NCBI RefSeq assembly: GCF_003096595.1
Contig: NZ_QEKO01000008.1
Coordinates: 52,979 to 116,978, forward strand
Source: Pusillimonas noertemannii
Lineage (GTDB): Bacteria; Pseudomonadota; Gammaproteobacteria; Burkholderiales; Burkholderiaceae_B
Length of the DNA: 64,000 nucleotides
Direction: 5' to 3'
Numbering within the stretch: position 1 is the first letter of the stretch; the number at the start of each line of letters is the position of its first letter. The notes under the pieces were generated by a model. It made no database searches. It had not been told where the DNA came from and saw only the letters and a program-made list of their open reading frames with translations. Positions 33,207 to 42,409 of the stretch are shown in pieces. The translations under genes and the position numbers were made by a program.

Positions 33207-35708
33207 ATGACTTTATGGAGCCGCTACCTCGCCCCCGGCCTGCGGGCCCTGAAGCGCGACTGGCGTTCGGGCGAGCTGGGCTTGCTGGCGCTGGCCTTGC
33301 TGATCGCCGTCACGGCGGTCGGCAGCGTGGGCTTTCTTTCTGACCGCGTGTCGGCCGCCCTCGATCGCAGCTCAGCCCAGATGCTGGGCGGCGACCTGGT
33401 GCTTCGGGCCGACGAGCCCATTGCGCACGAAGTGCTGGACCAGGCCATCGCCCTGGGGCTCGAAGCCTCCACCCACCGCACGATGTCCTCCATGGCCAAT
33501 TCACCGGGCGGCATGAGGCTGGTCTCGCTCAAGGCGGTCGATACGTCGTACCCGCTGCGAGGCGAGCTGCTGCTGCGCGACGATGCCATGCCGCAAGGCA
33601 GGCCCGCGGCCTCGGGCCCGACGCCGGGAACCGTCTGGATCGACCCTCAATTGACCAGCCTGCTGCATGTCGATGTGGGCGACACGATCGAACTAGGCGA
33701 GGCTTCATTCCGCATCGCGGGCGTCATTGCCTACGAGCCCGACCGGGGCGTGCAGTTCATCAACGTGGCGCCGCGTGTCATGATGAGGCTGGACGAACTG
33801 GCCTCCACAGGCCTGCTTGGCCCGGCCAGCCGCGTGCGCGATGTGACCAGCTTCGCCGGCCCGCAGCAGGCCGTGGCCGCCTATCGGCAATGGCTCGAAC
33901 CGCGCCTGGAGCGCGGCCAAAGGCTTTCAGAGCCCGGTGAGGCGCGCCCCGAAATACAGCGCTCGCTTGACCGGGCCTATCAGTTCCTGACCCTGGTGGC
34001 CTTGCTGACGGTGGTCATCTCGGCGGTGGCGGTGGCCCTGGCCGCCCGCCGCTTCAGCCGCCGCCATCGCGACGGTGTGGCGGTGATGCGCTGCATGGGA
34101 GCGGGCAGGCGGCAGCTTGCCGCCATGTTCGGCATAGAGTTCCTGTTGCTGGCCCTGTGCGCCGCCGCGCTGGGCGTGACGCTGGCTTTCCTGGTGCAGG
34201 CGGGCCTGGCCCATCTGGTGGCGGCCCTGCTCGACGTCGACCTGCCCGGGCCTTCGTGGCGGCCCGCCTGGCATGGCGCCGCGGCCGCCTTGCTGCTGCT
34301 GGCGGGCTTTGCGCTGCCGCCCCTGTCGGCCCTGTATCGCGTGCCTCCGATGCATGTGTTGCGGCAGGCCGGGGGGCGATGGGCGCCCAGAACCGCCGTG
34401 TCCTATGCCGCCGGCTTTCTGGCTTTTTTTCTGCTGGCCTGGTGGATATCGGGCGATGTGCGCATGAGCCTGTTGGTGTCGGGCGGTTTCCTGGTAGGCC
34501 TGGCGGTGTTCTTTTGCGTCGCTTACGGGGTCATCCGCCTGCTGGGCGCCCTTGCGGGTGGCTTGCGCAACGCCTCGTCGCTGCGCTTCGCCCTGCGGGG
34601 CATGGTGCGGCGCCCTGGCCTGGCCACGGCCCAGGTGTGCGCCTTGTCCGTCGGCCTGATGGTCATGCTGTTGCTTACCCTCGCCCGCACCGACCTGCTC
34701 GACGGTTGGCGGGGCACTTTGCCGGCTGATGCGCCCAACACTTTCCTGATCAACATCCAGCCGGACCAGCGCCAGGCGGTGGGCGCCCGGCTTGAAGAGG
34801 CGGGCATACACGCGGCGCGGCCGGCCCCCATGGTCCGGGGCAGGCTGCTGGCGATCAACGACGAGCCCGTCGATGCGCGCAGCTACGAAGACGAGCGTGC
34901 CCAGCGCATGGTCGAACGCGAGTTCAATCTTTCGCATCTGGCCGCCTTGCCCGACAGCAACACCCTGGTGGCGGGGCGCTGGCTCGATCCCCGGGGCAGC
35001 GAGGTTTCGCTCGAGACCGGCCTTGCCGAAACCCTGGCCATAGGGCTGGGCGACACGTTGTCGTTCGATATCGCGGGCCAGCAGGTAACGGTAAAGGTCA
35101 CCAGCCTGAGGGAAGTGAAGTGGGACTCCTTCGATGTCAATTTCTTTGCGCTGATGTCCCCGGCGGTTCTGGAAGAGGCGCCGGCCACCTACATCACCTC
35201 TTTCTATATGCCGCCCGCGCGGCTTGGCCTGGGCCAGCGGCTGGTCGACGAGTTCCCCAACCTGACCGTGGTCGACGTGGGCGCCATCCTGGCCCAGGTC
35301 CGGCGCATTGTCGAGCAGGCGATATTGGCCGTGCAGCTGCTGTTCCTGTTTACGGTGCTGGCCGGCGTGCAGGTGCTGGCGGCGGCCTTTGCGGCCACGC
35401 GCGACGAGCGCATCCACGAAGTGGCCGTGCTGCGCGTGCTGGGGGCGGGGGCGACGCGGCTGCGGCGCACGCAACTGATCGAACTGCTCGTGCTGGGCGG
35501 CCTGTCGGGCGCGCTGGCCGCCCTGGGCTCCATACTGCTGGCCCGCTTGCTGGCCGAGCGGGTGTTCGAGTTTTCGCTTGGATGGCCATGGTGGCCCTGG
35601 GCGGTGGGCGTGGCCGGCGGGGCGTTGATTTCCTGCCTAGGGGGCGGGCTTGCGCTGCGCGGCGTGCTGCGCACACCCCCCCTGCGCATGCTGCGGGAGG
35701 CCGCATGA
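33207..35708 (+). CDS. FtsX-like ABC transporter permease (YbbP-like)
   Basis: 833 aa. One N-terminal membrane segment, a large periplasmic domain (FLSDRVSAALDRSSAQMLGG), a FtsX block of three segments around residues 255-400, a paired central segment, a second periplasmic domain and a final FtsX block ending LRTPPLRMLREAA. This duplicated layout matches the YbbP/LolE-type permeases that move or extract lipids rather than import solutes. The ATPase partner (YbbA-like) is not adjacent, which is unusual for this family. Its stop overlaps the KdkA-like kinase by 4 bp. Confidence 0.85.
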   Translation: MTLWSRYLAPGLRALKRDWRSGELGLLALALLIAVTAVGSVGFLSDRVSAALDRSSAQMLGGDLVLRADEPIAHEVLDQAIALGLEASTHRTMSSMANSPGGMRLVSLKAVDTSYPLRGELLLRDDAMPQGRPAASGPTPGTVWIDPQLTSLLHVDVGDTIELGEASFRIAGVIAYEPDRGVQFINVAPRVMMRLDELASTGLLGPASRVRDVTSFAGPQQAVAAYRQWLEPRLERGQRLSEPGEARPEIQRSLDRAYQFLTLVALLTVVISAVAVALAARRFSRRHRDGVAVMRCMGAGRRQLAAMFGIEFLLLALCAAALGVTLAFLVQAGLAHLVAALLDVDLPGPSWRPAWHGAAAALLLLAGFALPPLSALYRVPPMHVLRQAGGRWAPRTAVSYAAGFLAFFLLAWWISGDVRMSLLVSGGFLVGLAVFFCVAYGVIRLLGALAGGLRNASSLRFALRGMVRRPGLATAQVCALSVGLMVMLLLTLARTDLLDGWRGTLPADAPNTFLINIQPDQRQAVGARLEEAGIHAARPAPMVRGRLLAINDEPVDARSYEDERAQRMVEREFNLSHLAALPDSNTLVAGRWLDPRGSEVSLETGLAETLAIGLGDTLSFDIAGQQVTVKVTSLREVKWDSFDVNFFALMSPAVLEEAPATYITSFYMPPARLGLGQRLVDEFPNLTVVDVGAILAQVRRIVEQAILAVQLLFLFTVLAGVQVLAAAFAATRDERIHEVAVLRVLGAGATRLRRTQLIELLVLGGLSGALAALGSILLARLLAERVFEFSLGWPWWPWAVGVAGGALISCLGGGLALRGVLRTPPLRMLREAA

Positions 35709-36403
35709 TCTCCACTCCGCTCGGTACCGGTTTATTGCGCTTCAAGTCGGGCGCCCTGTGTTTCGATCCGGCGCGCATTGGCCGGCCGGGTCCGGCCTTG
35801 TTCGATCCCAGCAATCCGGCACTGCAGGCGGCTTCCGTGGCGGTAGGCGGCAGGCAGTCGGCGTGGTTCGTCTCGGGCGAGGTTCCCGCCGCGGTACTGC
35901 GTCATTACCGGCGAGGTGGCCTGGCGGCCCGCGTCAGCCGCGACCGCTATCTGTGGACGGGTGAATCCTCCACCCGCTCGTTTGCCGAGTTTCGCATTTT
36001 GCAACTGCTGCACGGGCAAGGCCTGCGGGTGCCGGCGCCGCTTGCCGGCGCCTACTGGAGGGCGGGGCCGTTCTACCGCGCCGCCATCCTGATAGAACGC
36101 ATACCCCAAGTCCGGACCCTGGCCGAGGCGCTGGAGGCGCCCCAGGCGGTGGCACAAGCCATCTTCGCCATGCACGAGGCGGAGGTTTGGCATGCCGACC
36201 TGAATGCCTATAACATCTTGCTCGACAAGGCCGGCCTGGCCTGGCTCATCGACTTCGACCGCGCCCGCCACGGGCCGGTGGGCCTGCAGGCCAGGCGGTC
36301 CAATCTGTTGCGGCTGCGCCGCTCGCTGAACAAAGTGGCCGGCCAGCGGGGGCTGGATTGCTGGGTACAGATCCACCGCGCCTACGAGGCACTTTCCGCC
36401 TAG
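35705..36403 (+). CDS. kdkA: 3-deoxy-D-manno-octulosonic acid kinase-like protein
   Basis: 232-aa protein-kinase-fold (RIO/KdkA-like) enzyme. The catalytic loop is VWHADLNAYNILLDKAG (about residue 162) and the metal motif is LIDFDRARHGP. A lysine-bearing N-lobe segment (VLRHYRRGGLAARVSRDRYL) matches the KdkA start. KdkA phosphorylates Kdo at position 4 in lipopolysaccharide inner cores that carry one Kdo, such as those of Bordetella and Haemophilus. It overlaps the permease gene by 4 bp, so the permease may also serve the envelope. The stop TAG runs into a weak fourth copy of the dispersed element. Confidence 0.85.
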   Translation: MISTPLGTGLLRFKSGALCFDPARIGRPGPALFDPSNPALQAASVAVGGRQSAWFVSGEVPAAVLRHYRRGGLAARVSRDRYLWTGESSTRSFAEFRILQLLHGQGLRVPAPLAGAYWRAGPFYRAAILIERIPQVRTLAEALEAPQAVAQAIFAMHEAEVWHADLNAYNILLDKAGLAWLIDFDRARHGPVGLQARRSNLLRLRRSLNKVAGQRGLDCWVQIHRAYEALSA

Positions 36404-36476
36404 GGCCTTTCAGCGCCAACCCCAAAAAGCTTTATCATCACGTCTTTTCGGTGGATTGTTTCCGGAGGCTCTTGCC

Positions 36477-37574
36477 GTGAGTTTGAACAGGGTCGCGTCA
36501 TGGCTGTTGGCGATGCTCGCATTGGCGTCCTGCGCCGCCTGGGGGCAGGGCGGGGTGGTCAACGTCTATAACTGGGCCGAGTACACCGCGCCGGACACGC
36601 TGTCGGGTTTCCAGAAGGAAACAGGCATCCGGGTTCGCTACGACGTCTACGACAGCAACGACACCCTGCAGGCCAAGCTGCTTACGGGAAAGTCGGGCTA
36701 TGACGTGGTCGTGCCGTCCACCCACTATGCCGCGCGGCAACTCGAGGCGGGCCTGTTCCAGAAGCTGGACAAAAGCCGGATACCCAATTGGCGGCATCTC
36801 GATCCCGAGATCATGAAGCTGGTTGCCGCGGTCGACCCGGGCAACCAGTATCTTGTGCCCTGGGGCTATGGCACCAACGGCCTGGGCTACAACGTGACGC
36901 GCGTGCGCGAGATCCTGGGACCGGACGCGCCCCTGGGAAGCTGGGACATGCTCTTCGATCCCGAGTACGCCAGCAAGCTCAAGGGCTGCGGCATTGCGAT
37001 ACTGGACGAGGCTGCGCAGGTGTTTCCCGCGGCGCTGCACTACCTGGGCAAAGATCCCAACAGCACCAACCCTGACGACTATGAGGCCGCGCTCAAGCTG
37101 CTCAGGCAGATCAGGCCCTATGTGCGCCAGTTCAGTTCGTCGGGCTATATCGATGAGCTGGCATCGGGCGACCTGTGCATGGTCTACGGTTTTTCGGGCG
37201 ACGTGCTGATTGCGCGGGAACGCGCCAGGCAGGCGGGTAAGCCCTACGAGATCGACTACTACCTGCCCGCGGGCGGTGCTCCGGCCTGGTTCGACACCAT
37301 GGCCATTCCGAAGGGGGCCGCCCACGTCGACGAGGCCCATGCTTTCATCAACTACATCGAGACGCCGCAAGTGCATGCTGCGATCACCAATAATATGTTC
37401 TATCCCAATGCCAACAAGGCCGCCCGCCAATATGTCGACCCCGAGGTGGCCAACAATGTCATGATCTATCCGCCCGACGAGGTCGCGGCCCAGCTTTTTG
37501 TCATCAAGGCCCTGCCTCTTCACGTATTGCGCGTGCAGAACAGGCTGTGGGCCAAACTTCGATCGGGGCGCTGA
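36477..37574 (+). CDS. potF: putrescine/polyamine ABC transporter, substrate-binding protein
   Basis: 365 aa. A signal peptide (RVASWLLAMLALASCAAWG) is followed by VVNVYNWAEYTAPDTLSGFQ and DVYDSNDTLQAKLLTGKSGYD, the typical PotF/PotD polyamine-binding fold. LASC fits a lipobox, so the protein may be lipidated, or cleaved after AWG. GTG 36477 is preferred since GGAGG lies 8 bases upstream; the frame also has a TTG at 36456. First gene of potFGHI, with 3 bases to potG. Preference for putrescine over spermidine is inferred from the operon type. Confidence 0.92.
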   Translation: MSLNRVASWLLAMLALASCAAWGQGGVVNVYNWAEYTAPDTLSGFQKETGIRVRYDVYDSNDTLQAKLLTGKSGYDVVVPSTHYAARQLEAGLFQKLDKSRIPNWRHLDPEIMKLVAAVDPGNQYLVPWGYGTNGLGYNVTRVREILGPDAPLGSWDMLFDPEYASKLKGCGIAILDEAAQVFPAALHYLGKDPNSTNPDDYEAALKLLRQIRPYVRQFSSSGYIDELASGDLCMVYGFSGDVLIARERARQAGKPYEIDYYLPAGGAPAWFDTMAIPKGAAHVDEAHAFINYIETPQVHAAITNNMFYPNANKAARQYVDPEVANNVMIYPPDEVAAQLFVIKALPLHVLRVQNRLWAKLRSGR

Positions 37575-37577
37575 GCC

Positions 37578-38705
37578 ATGGACAATCGTAGTGTCACTCC
37601 CGCCTGGCCGGCCGACGAGGACGAGTTCGTCCGCGTCGACGACGTGGTCAAGATCTACGGCGACGTCGTGGCCGTGCAGTCGGTCAATCTTTCGGTCAGG
37701 CGCCGGGAAATCTTCGCGCTGCTCGGAAGCTCGGGCTGCGGAAAATCCACCCTGCTGCGCATGCTGGCCGGCTTCGAAGAGCCCACGTCGGGCCGCATCT
37801 ACCTCGACGGCGAGGACATTACCGCGCTGGCGCCTTATCGCCGGCCGGTCAACATGATGTTCCAGTCCTATGCGCTGTTCCCGCACATGACGGTCGAAGC
37901 CAATGTCTCGTTCGGCCTGAAGCAAGAGGGCGTGCCCCGCAACGAAATACACGAAAGGGTCTTCGAGGCGCTCGACCTGGTGCAGATGGCCGGCTATTCG
38001 CGCCGCAAGCCGCATCAGTTGTCGGGGGGCCAGCAGCAGCGCGTGGCCCTGGCCCGCAGCCTGGTCAAGCGGCCCAAGCTGCTGCTGCTCGACGAGCCCA
38101 TGTCGGCGCTGGACAAGCAGATCCGGCAAAAGACGCAGATCGAGCTGGTGCGCATCCTGGACCAGGTCGGCGTCACCTGCATCATGGTCACCCACGACCA
38201 GGACGAGGCCATGACCATGGCCAGCAGGCTGGCGGTCATGACCGAAGGGCAGATCGTCCAGTGCGGCACGCCCCAAGAGGTCTACGAGTTTCCCAATTCG
38301 CGTTTCGTGGCGGGATTTATCGGCAGCACCAATCTGTTCACCGGCACCATCACCGTCGACGAACCCGATCACGTGCTGATCGAAAGCGACGAGCTTCTGC
38401 GGCCGATGCATGTCAATCACGGCGTCAGCGAACCGCTGGGCATGCAGGTATATGTATCGGTGCGGCCCGAGCAGATCAGGGTGGCGCGCGAGCAGCCGCA
38501 GGCCGAGTACAACTGGTCGCGCGGCATCGTCAGCCACATGGCCTGGATGGGCAGCCATGCCCGCTACCAGTTGCGGCTGGATTCGGGCCTGGTGGTCGAG
38601 GCCGCCGTTCCGCGCCAGATCATGGCGCAAACCGATGCACCGGGCATGGACGAAGAGGTGTTCATCCATTGGTCCAGCGAAAGCGCCGTGGTGCTTGCGT
38701 CATGA
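37578..38705 (+). CDS. potG: polyamine ABC transporter ATP-binding protein
   Basis: 375 aa. Walker A LLGSSGCGKSTLLRM, Q-loop MMFQSYALFPHM, signature LSGGQQQRVALARSL and Walker B LLLLDEPMSAL, followed by the C-terminal TOBE/OB regulatory domain. It powers polyamine uptake with PotF, PotH and PotI. The stop overlaps the potH start by 4 bp. Confidence 0.96.
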   Translation: MDNRSVTPAWPADEDEFVRVDDVVKIYGDVVAVQSVNLSVRRREIFALLGSSGCGKSTLLRMLAGFEEPTSGRIYLDGEDITALAPYRRPVNMMFQSYALFPHMTVEANVSFGLKQEGVPRNEIHERVFEALDLVQMAGYSRRKPHQLSGGQQQRVALARSLVKRPKLLLLDEPMSALDKQIRQKTQIELVRILDQVGVTCIMVTHDQDEAMTMASRLAVMTEGQIVQCGTPQEVYEFPNSRFVAGFIGSTNLFTGTITVDEPDHVLIESDELLRPMHVNHGVSEPLGMQVYVSVRPEQIRVAREQPQAEYNWSRGIVSHMAWMGSHARYQLRLDSGLVVEAAVPRQIMAQTDAPGMDEEVFIHWSSESAVVLAS

Positions 38706-39625
38706 GGCGCCTGTTCACCCATGACCGCCAGTCGGTATTGCGCAAGCTGGCCATCGTCCCGCCTTTCGCATGGCTGGCGCTGTTCCTGCTGGTGCCTTTC
38801 TTGCTGGTGCTGAAGATCAGCTTTGCCGACCTTCGCTTCGGCATACCGCCGTACACGCCGCTTGCGACGCTGGAAAACGAGACCCTGAGCCTGAGCGTGC
38901 ACCTCAGCAGCTACTTGCTGCTGTTCCGCGACAGCCTGTACGTGGCCACCTACATCAGCTCGGTCAAGATGGCGCTGGTTACCACGGTATGCTGCGCGCT
39001 GCTGGGCTATCCCATGGCCTACTACATTGCCCGCGCCAACCCCAGAGCGCGCAATATGATGCTGCTGGCCGTGATCCTGCCGTTCTGGACCTCGCTGCTG
39101 CTGCGCGTGTATGCCTGGGTGGGCATCTTGCGCAACGACGGCCTGCTCAACAACGCGCTGATGGCGCTGGGGTTGATCGATTCGCCGCTGGAAATCTATC
39201 GCACCGACCTGGCGGTTTACATCGGGCTGATCTATGCCTATCTGCCGTTCTTCATCCTGCCCCTGTACGCCAACCTGGTGAAATTCGACATGCGCCTGCT
39301 TGAAGCAGCCTACGACCTGGGCGCCAGGCCTTTCCAGGCGTTCTGGCGGGTTACCCTGCCCATGTCGCTGCCGGGCGTCATCGCCGGCTCGCTGCTGGTC
39401 TTCATCCCCACCGTGGGCGAGTACGTGATTCCCGAAATGCTGGGCGGCGCCGATACCCTGATGATGGGCCGGCTGATGTGGACGGAGTTTTTCAACAACA
39501 CCGACTGGCCGATGGCCGCCGCGGTAACCTGCGTCATGGTGCTGATACTGATCGTGCCGCTGGCGCTGCTGCAGTACAACCAGGCGCGGCAATTCGATTC
39601 GGAGAGGCGCCATGGCAAAACCTGA
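38702..39625 (+). CDS. potH: polyamine ABC transporter permease
   Basis: 307 aa with six predicted membrane segments and the EAA loop EAAYDLGARPFQAFWRVTLP near residue 200, which contacts the ATPase. The start ATG at 38702 lies in a 4-bp overlap with potG; the open frame continues upstream but without protein character. It overlaps potI by 14 bp. Confidence 0.95.
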   Translation: MRRLFTHDRQSVLRKLAIVPPFAWLALFLLVPFLLVLKISFADLRFGIPPYTPLATLENETLSLSVHLSSYLLLFRDSLYVATYISSVKMALVTTVCCALLGYPMAYYIARANPRARNMMLLAVILPFWTSLLLRVYAWVGILRNDGLLNNALMALGLIDSPLEIYRTDLAVYIGLIYAYLPFFILPLYANLVKFDMRLLEAAYDLGARPFQAFWRVTLPMSLPGVIAGSLLVFIPTVGEYVIPEMLGGADTLMMGRLMWTEFFNNTDWPMAAAVTCVMVLILIVPLALLQYNQARQFDSERRHGKT

Positions 39626-40415
39626 CCGTCTCCTGCGGGCTTTCGTCCTTACCCTGGGCTATGGCTTTCTGTACGTGCCGATAGCCTGCCTGATGCTGTT
39701 CTCTTTCAACGATTCGGCCATGATGACCTCATGGACGGGCTTCTCGCTGCGCTGGTACCACGAGCTGTTCAGCGATCAGGCCCTGCTGTCGGCGGCGGGC
39801 CTGTCGTTGAAGATCGCGGCGCTTACGGCGACGGCCGCCGTGGCCCTGGGCACCTGGGCGGCCTATGTGCTCGTGCGCATGGGGGCGTTTCGCGGCTCGG
39901 GCCTGTATGTCGGCATGCTGTGCGCGCCCCTGGCCATGCCCGAAGTGGTGCTGGGCATTTCACTGCTGCTGATGTTCGTCGAACTGGGGTCGCTCTTCGG
40001 CTGGCCGGCGGGAAACGGCTTGTTCACCATCTGGGTGGGGCACGTTACCTTGTGCATCGCCTATGTGGCCGTGGTGATCCAGGCGCGCATCCGCGACCTT
40101 GACCGTTCGCTCGAAGAGGCCGCCCTCGACCTGGGCGCATCGTCACTGAAGGTGTTCTTCGTCATCACGCTGCCGCTGATCGCGCCCGCCCTCATGGCGT
40201 CATGGCTGCTGGCCTTTACACTGTCGCTTGACGACGTGGTGATCGCTTCTTTCCTTTCGGGGCCGGGCTACACCACCTTGCCGCTCGAAGTATTTTCCCG
40301 GGTGCGCCTGGGACTCAAACCTGAAATCAATGCCCTGGCTACCTTGTTCATCCTTATCGTGGGGATATCCGTCATTGTGGCGAGCAAGGTGCAATGGCGC
40401 AAAGAGGAATCATGA
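39612..40415 (+). CDS. potI: polyamine ABC transporter permease
   Basis: 267 aa, six membrane segments, EAA loop EEAALDLGASSLKVFFVITL. It forms a heterodimeric channel with PotH. The last four bases overlap the start of the ArsC/Spx-like gene, so the polyamine operon continues into it. Confidence 0.95.
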   Translation: MAKPDRLLRAFVLTLGYGFLYVPIACLMLFSFNDSAMMTSWTGFSLRWYHELFSDQALLSAAGLSLKIAALTATAAVALGTWAAYVLVRMGAFRGSGLYVGMLCAPLAMPEVVLGISLLLMFVELGSLFGWPAGNGLFTIWVGHVTLCIAYVAVVIQARIRDLDRSLEEAALDLGASSLKVFFVITLPLIAPALMASWLLAFTLSLDDVVIASFLSGPGYTTLPLEVFSRVRLGLKPEINALATLFILIVGISVIVASKVQWRKEES

Positions 40416-40768
40416 AAGCCCTACGACTTTACGGATTGAAGCGCTGCAGTACCTGCGTCAAGGCCATGGCCTGGCTCGACGAGCAGGGTCAGCCCTATGA
40501 GTTCATCGATTACCGCGACGAGCCGGTGCCGGCCCCGGTGCTTGCCGACTGGAAGGACAAGCTGGGCGGCTGGGAGAAACTGGTGAATCGCGCTTCAATG
40601 ACCTGGCGCAATCTGCCCGAGCAGCGCAAGGCGCCCAAGGACGATGCCGAGTGGCTGGCGCTGATCGCCGAGTTTCCCACGCTGGTGCGCCGGCCCGTTC
40701 GCGTCGATGCCGACGGCCGGGTCAATGCGGGCTTTTCGGCCAAGAAATACGAAGAACTCAAGGGGTAG
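40412..40768 (+). CDS. ArsC/Spx-family thioredoxin-fold protein (YffB-like)
   Basis: 118 aa. N-terminal MKALRLYGLKRCSTCVKAMA with the CxxC-type redox motif (CSTC) of the ArsC/Spx family, the middle NLPEQRKAPKDDAEW and the end RRPVRVDADGRVNAGFSAKKY with the conserved arginine. Family members include arsenate reductases, Spx regulators and uncharacterised YffB proteins; the RPVRVD/G(F/Y)SAKKYE end is YffB-like, not Spx-like. It overlaps potI by 4 bp and precedes rpiA by 3 bases, so it sits in a potFGHI-X-rpiA run. Function unknown. Confidence 0.85.
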   Translation: MKALRLYGLKRCSTCVKAMAWLDEQGQPYEFIDYRDEPVPAPVLADWKDKLGGWEKLVNRASMTWRNLPEQRKAPKDDAEWLALIAEFPTLVRRPVRVDADGRVNAGFSAKKYEELKG

Positions 40769-40771
40769 GCC

Positions 40772-41461
40772 ATGCTTGACCAGAACGCCCTCAAACGCAA
40801 TGCGGCGCAGGCCGCTGTCGATTATGTACTGCCGCTGCTGGGTCCCGATTCGATCCTGGGGGTGGGCACGGGTTCCACCGTCGATCTCTTCATCGACGCC
40901 CTGGCGCCCCACAAGCAACGCTTTCGCGGCGCGGCGTCCAGTTCGGAGCGCAGCTCGGCCCGCATGGCCCAGGCCGGCATACAGGTCTTCGATCTTAACG
41001 ACATCGAGACCATGCCCGCCTACGTCGACGGCGCCGACGAGATCGACTCCGGCCTGAACATGATCAAGGGCGGCGGCGGGGCGCTTACACGCGAAAAAAT
41101 CGTGGCCTCGGTGGCGCAGCAGTTCGTGTGCATCGTCGATGAGTCCAAGCTGGTCGCGAAACTGGGCGCCTTCCCGCTTCCGGTCGAGGTCATACCCATG
41201 GCAATGGCGGCCGTCGCCCGGCGCCTGGCCCGATTGGGGGGGGAGCCTGAAGAAAGAAAGGGTTTCGTCACGGACAACGGCTGCCGCATACTGGATGTGT
41301 CGGGTCTTGATATTGCCGATCCGGCCGCGCTCGAGGCGCGCATCAACGACATTCCCGGCGTGGTCACCTGCGGCTTGTTCGCCATTGCAGGCGCCGATGT
41401 GGCGCTCGTTTCGGGCCAGCAGGGGGTGCGGCAGCTAAGAGCTGGCCAGGTTTCACAATAG
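40772..41461 (+). CDS. rpiA: ribose-5-phosphate isomerase A
   Basis: 229 aa. Family motifs are [34 protein letters not shown] and [14 protein letters not shown] (catalytic Asp and Glu), and the lysine region [11 protein letters not shown]. It interconverts ribose 5-phosphate and ribulose 5-phosphate. A run of eight G residues lies inside the gene (41236-41243). It follows the ArsC-like gene by 3 bases. Confidence 0.96.
   Translation: MLDQNALKRNAAQAAVDYVLPLLGPDSILGVGTGSTVDLFIDALAPHKQRFRGAASSSERSSARMAQAGIQVFDLNDIETMPAYVDGADEIDSGLNMIKGGGGALTREKIVASVAQQFVCIVDESKLVAKLGAFPLPVEVIPMAMAAVARRLARLGGEPEERKGFVTDNGCRILDVSGLDIADPAALEARINDIPGVVTCGLFAIAGADVALVSGQQGVRQLRAGQVSQ
41236..41243 (+). repeat. G8 homopolymer within rpiA
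   Basis: Eight consecutive G bases encode part of RLGGEPEE. A one-base slip would shift the frame for the last third of the protein. Confidence 0.9.
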
Positions 41462-41574
41462 CGTCATAATCCCAGGCTAAGCTTTTTCCTTTGAATGGAT
41501 TATCATGTTTGTAGCAGTAGGCGGGAAACCCGGCTGCAGACCCTGATTTCAAAGTTTCCGCGACGAAGGCCGAT

Positions 41575-42300
41575 ATGACCGAGCACACCAACAGGCAGTT
41601 TTCCACCGATCTCGAAACCACCAAATCCCTGTTCCTGCAAATGGGCGGGTTGGTCGAGACCATGGTCTACGACGGCGTCGAAACGCTTATTTCCGGCGAC
41701 CTTAGCCTGGTTGACCGCGTGCGCGAGCGCGAAAAGGAAGTCAACCGCCTCGAAGTCGAAATCGACGAACGCATAGGCCTGCTCATTGCACGCAACCAGC
41801 CCACCGCCGTAGACCTTCGCCTGCTGCTGTCCATTTCCAAGATGCTTACCGACATGGAGCGCTGCGGCGACGAGGCCGAAAAAATCGCCAAGGTGGCCCG
41901 GCGGCTGCATGAATCCGAAGGCCGCTTCATTCCGGCCGTCGAACTGCGCCACATGCGCGAGTACGTGGTGTCCATGCTGCGCCAGTCGCTCGACGCCTTC
42001 GCGCGCGAAGACGCCATCCATGCCGCGCAGGTGGTGCGCAGCGACAAAGAGGTCGACAAAGAGTGGAAGGCCTCGCTGCGCCACCTCATCACCTACATGA
42101 TCGAAGACCCGCGCACCATCACCCGCTCCATCGACCTGATCTTCATCGCCCGCTCGCTCGAACGCATTGGCGACCATGCCAAGAACATGGCCGAACGGGT
42201 CATCTACATGGTAAAGGGCGACGACGTGCGCCACACGGGCGTGAAGGCCACCGAGCGCACGGCGCGCGGCGCAACCTACGAAGAAGACAACGACGCCTGA
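41575..42300 (+). CDS. phoU: phosphate signalling/transport regulator PhoU
   Basis: 241 aa, two tandem three-helix bundles with the metal-binding (E/D)xxxD-type motifs (DMERCGDEAEKIAKV and RSLERIGDHAKNMAE). PhoU restrains PhoR-PhoB signalling and the Pst transporter when phosphate is ample. Here it stands alone: rpiA lies upstream, yggX convergent downstream, and pstSCAB and phoBR are absent from the window. CGTCATAAT at 41462-41470 resembles one Pho half-site, which is too little to call a Pho box. A strong terminator follows. Confidence 0.93.
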   Translation: MTEHTNRQFSTDLETTKSLFLQMGGLVETMVYDGVETLISGDLSLVDRVREREKEVNRLEVEIDERIGLLIARNQPTAVDLRLLLSISKMLTDMERCGDEAEKIAKVARRLHESEGRFIPAVELRHMREYVVSMLRQSLDAFAREDAIHAAQVVRSDKEVDKEWKASLRHLITYMIEDPRTITRSIDLIFIARSLERIGDHAKNMAERVIYMVKGDDVRHTGVKATERTARGATYEEDNDA

Positions 42301-42357
42301 TACGCATCAAGGGCGGGGCCGCCAGGCGCGGAAGCGCTTTCAGAAGAAACCCGGAAG

Positions 42358-42390
42358 CCGGGCAGTCTTGAGCGACTGCCCGGTTTTTTT
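42358..42390 (+). terminator. intrinsic terminator after phoU
   Basis: A perfect 10-bp stem (42358-42367 with 42374-42383) around a 6-base loop, followed by seven T residues. The T-run is on the plus strand only, so it serves phoU; the convergent yggX gene ends 20 bases further on. Confidence 0.93.
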
Positions 42391-42409
42391 CGTGGCGTGC
42401 CCTGCCTGA

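Noticed and set aside
36401..36417. Fourth copy of the dispersed element after kdkA
   Set aside because: Matches only the left half (CTAGGGCCT and a following GCGC); too weak to list as a copy.
36498..38669. Minus-strand frame of 723 codons opposite potF and potG
   Set aside because: Shadow of the polyamine transporter genes, which carry all expected motifs.
41462..41480. Possible Pho box before phoU
   Set aside because: Only one half-site-like CGTCATAAT is visible; the second half at the right spacing is absent.
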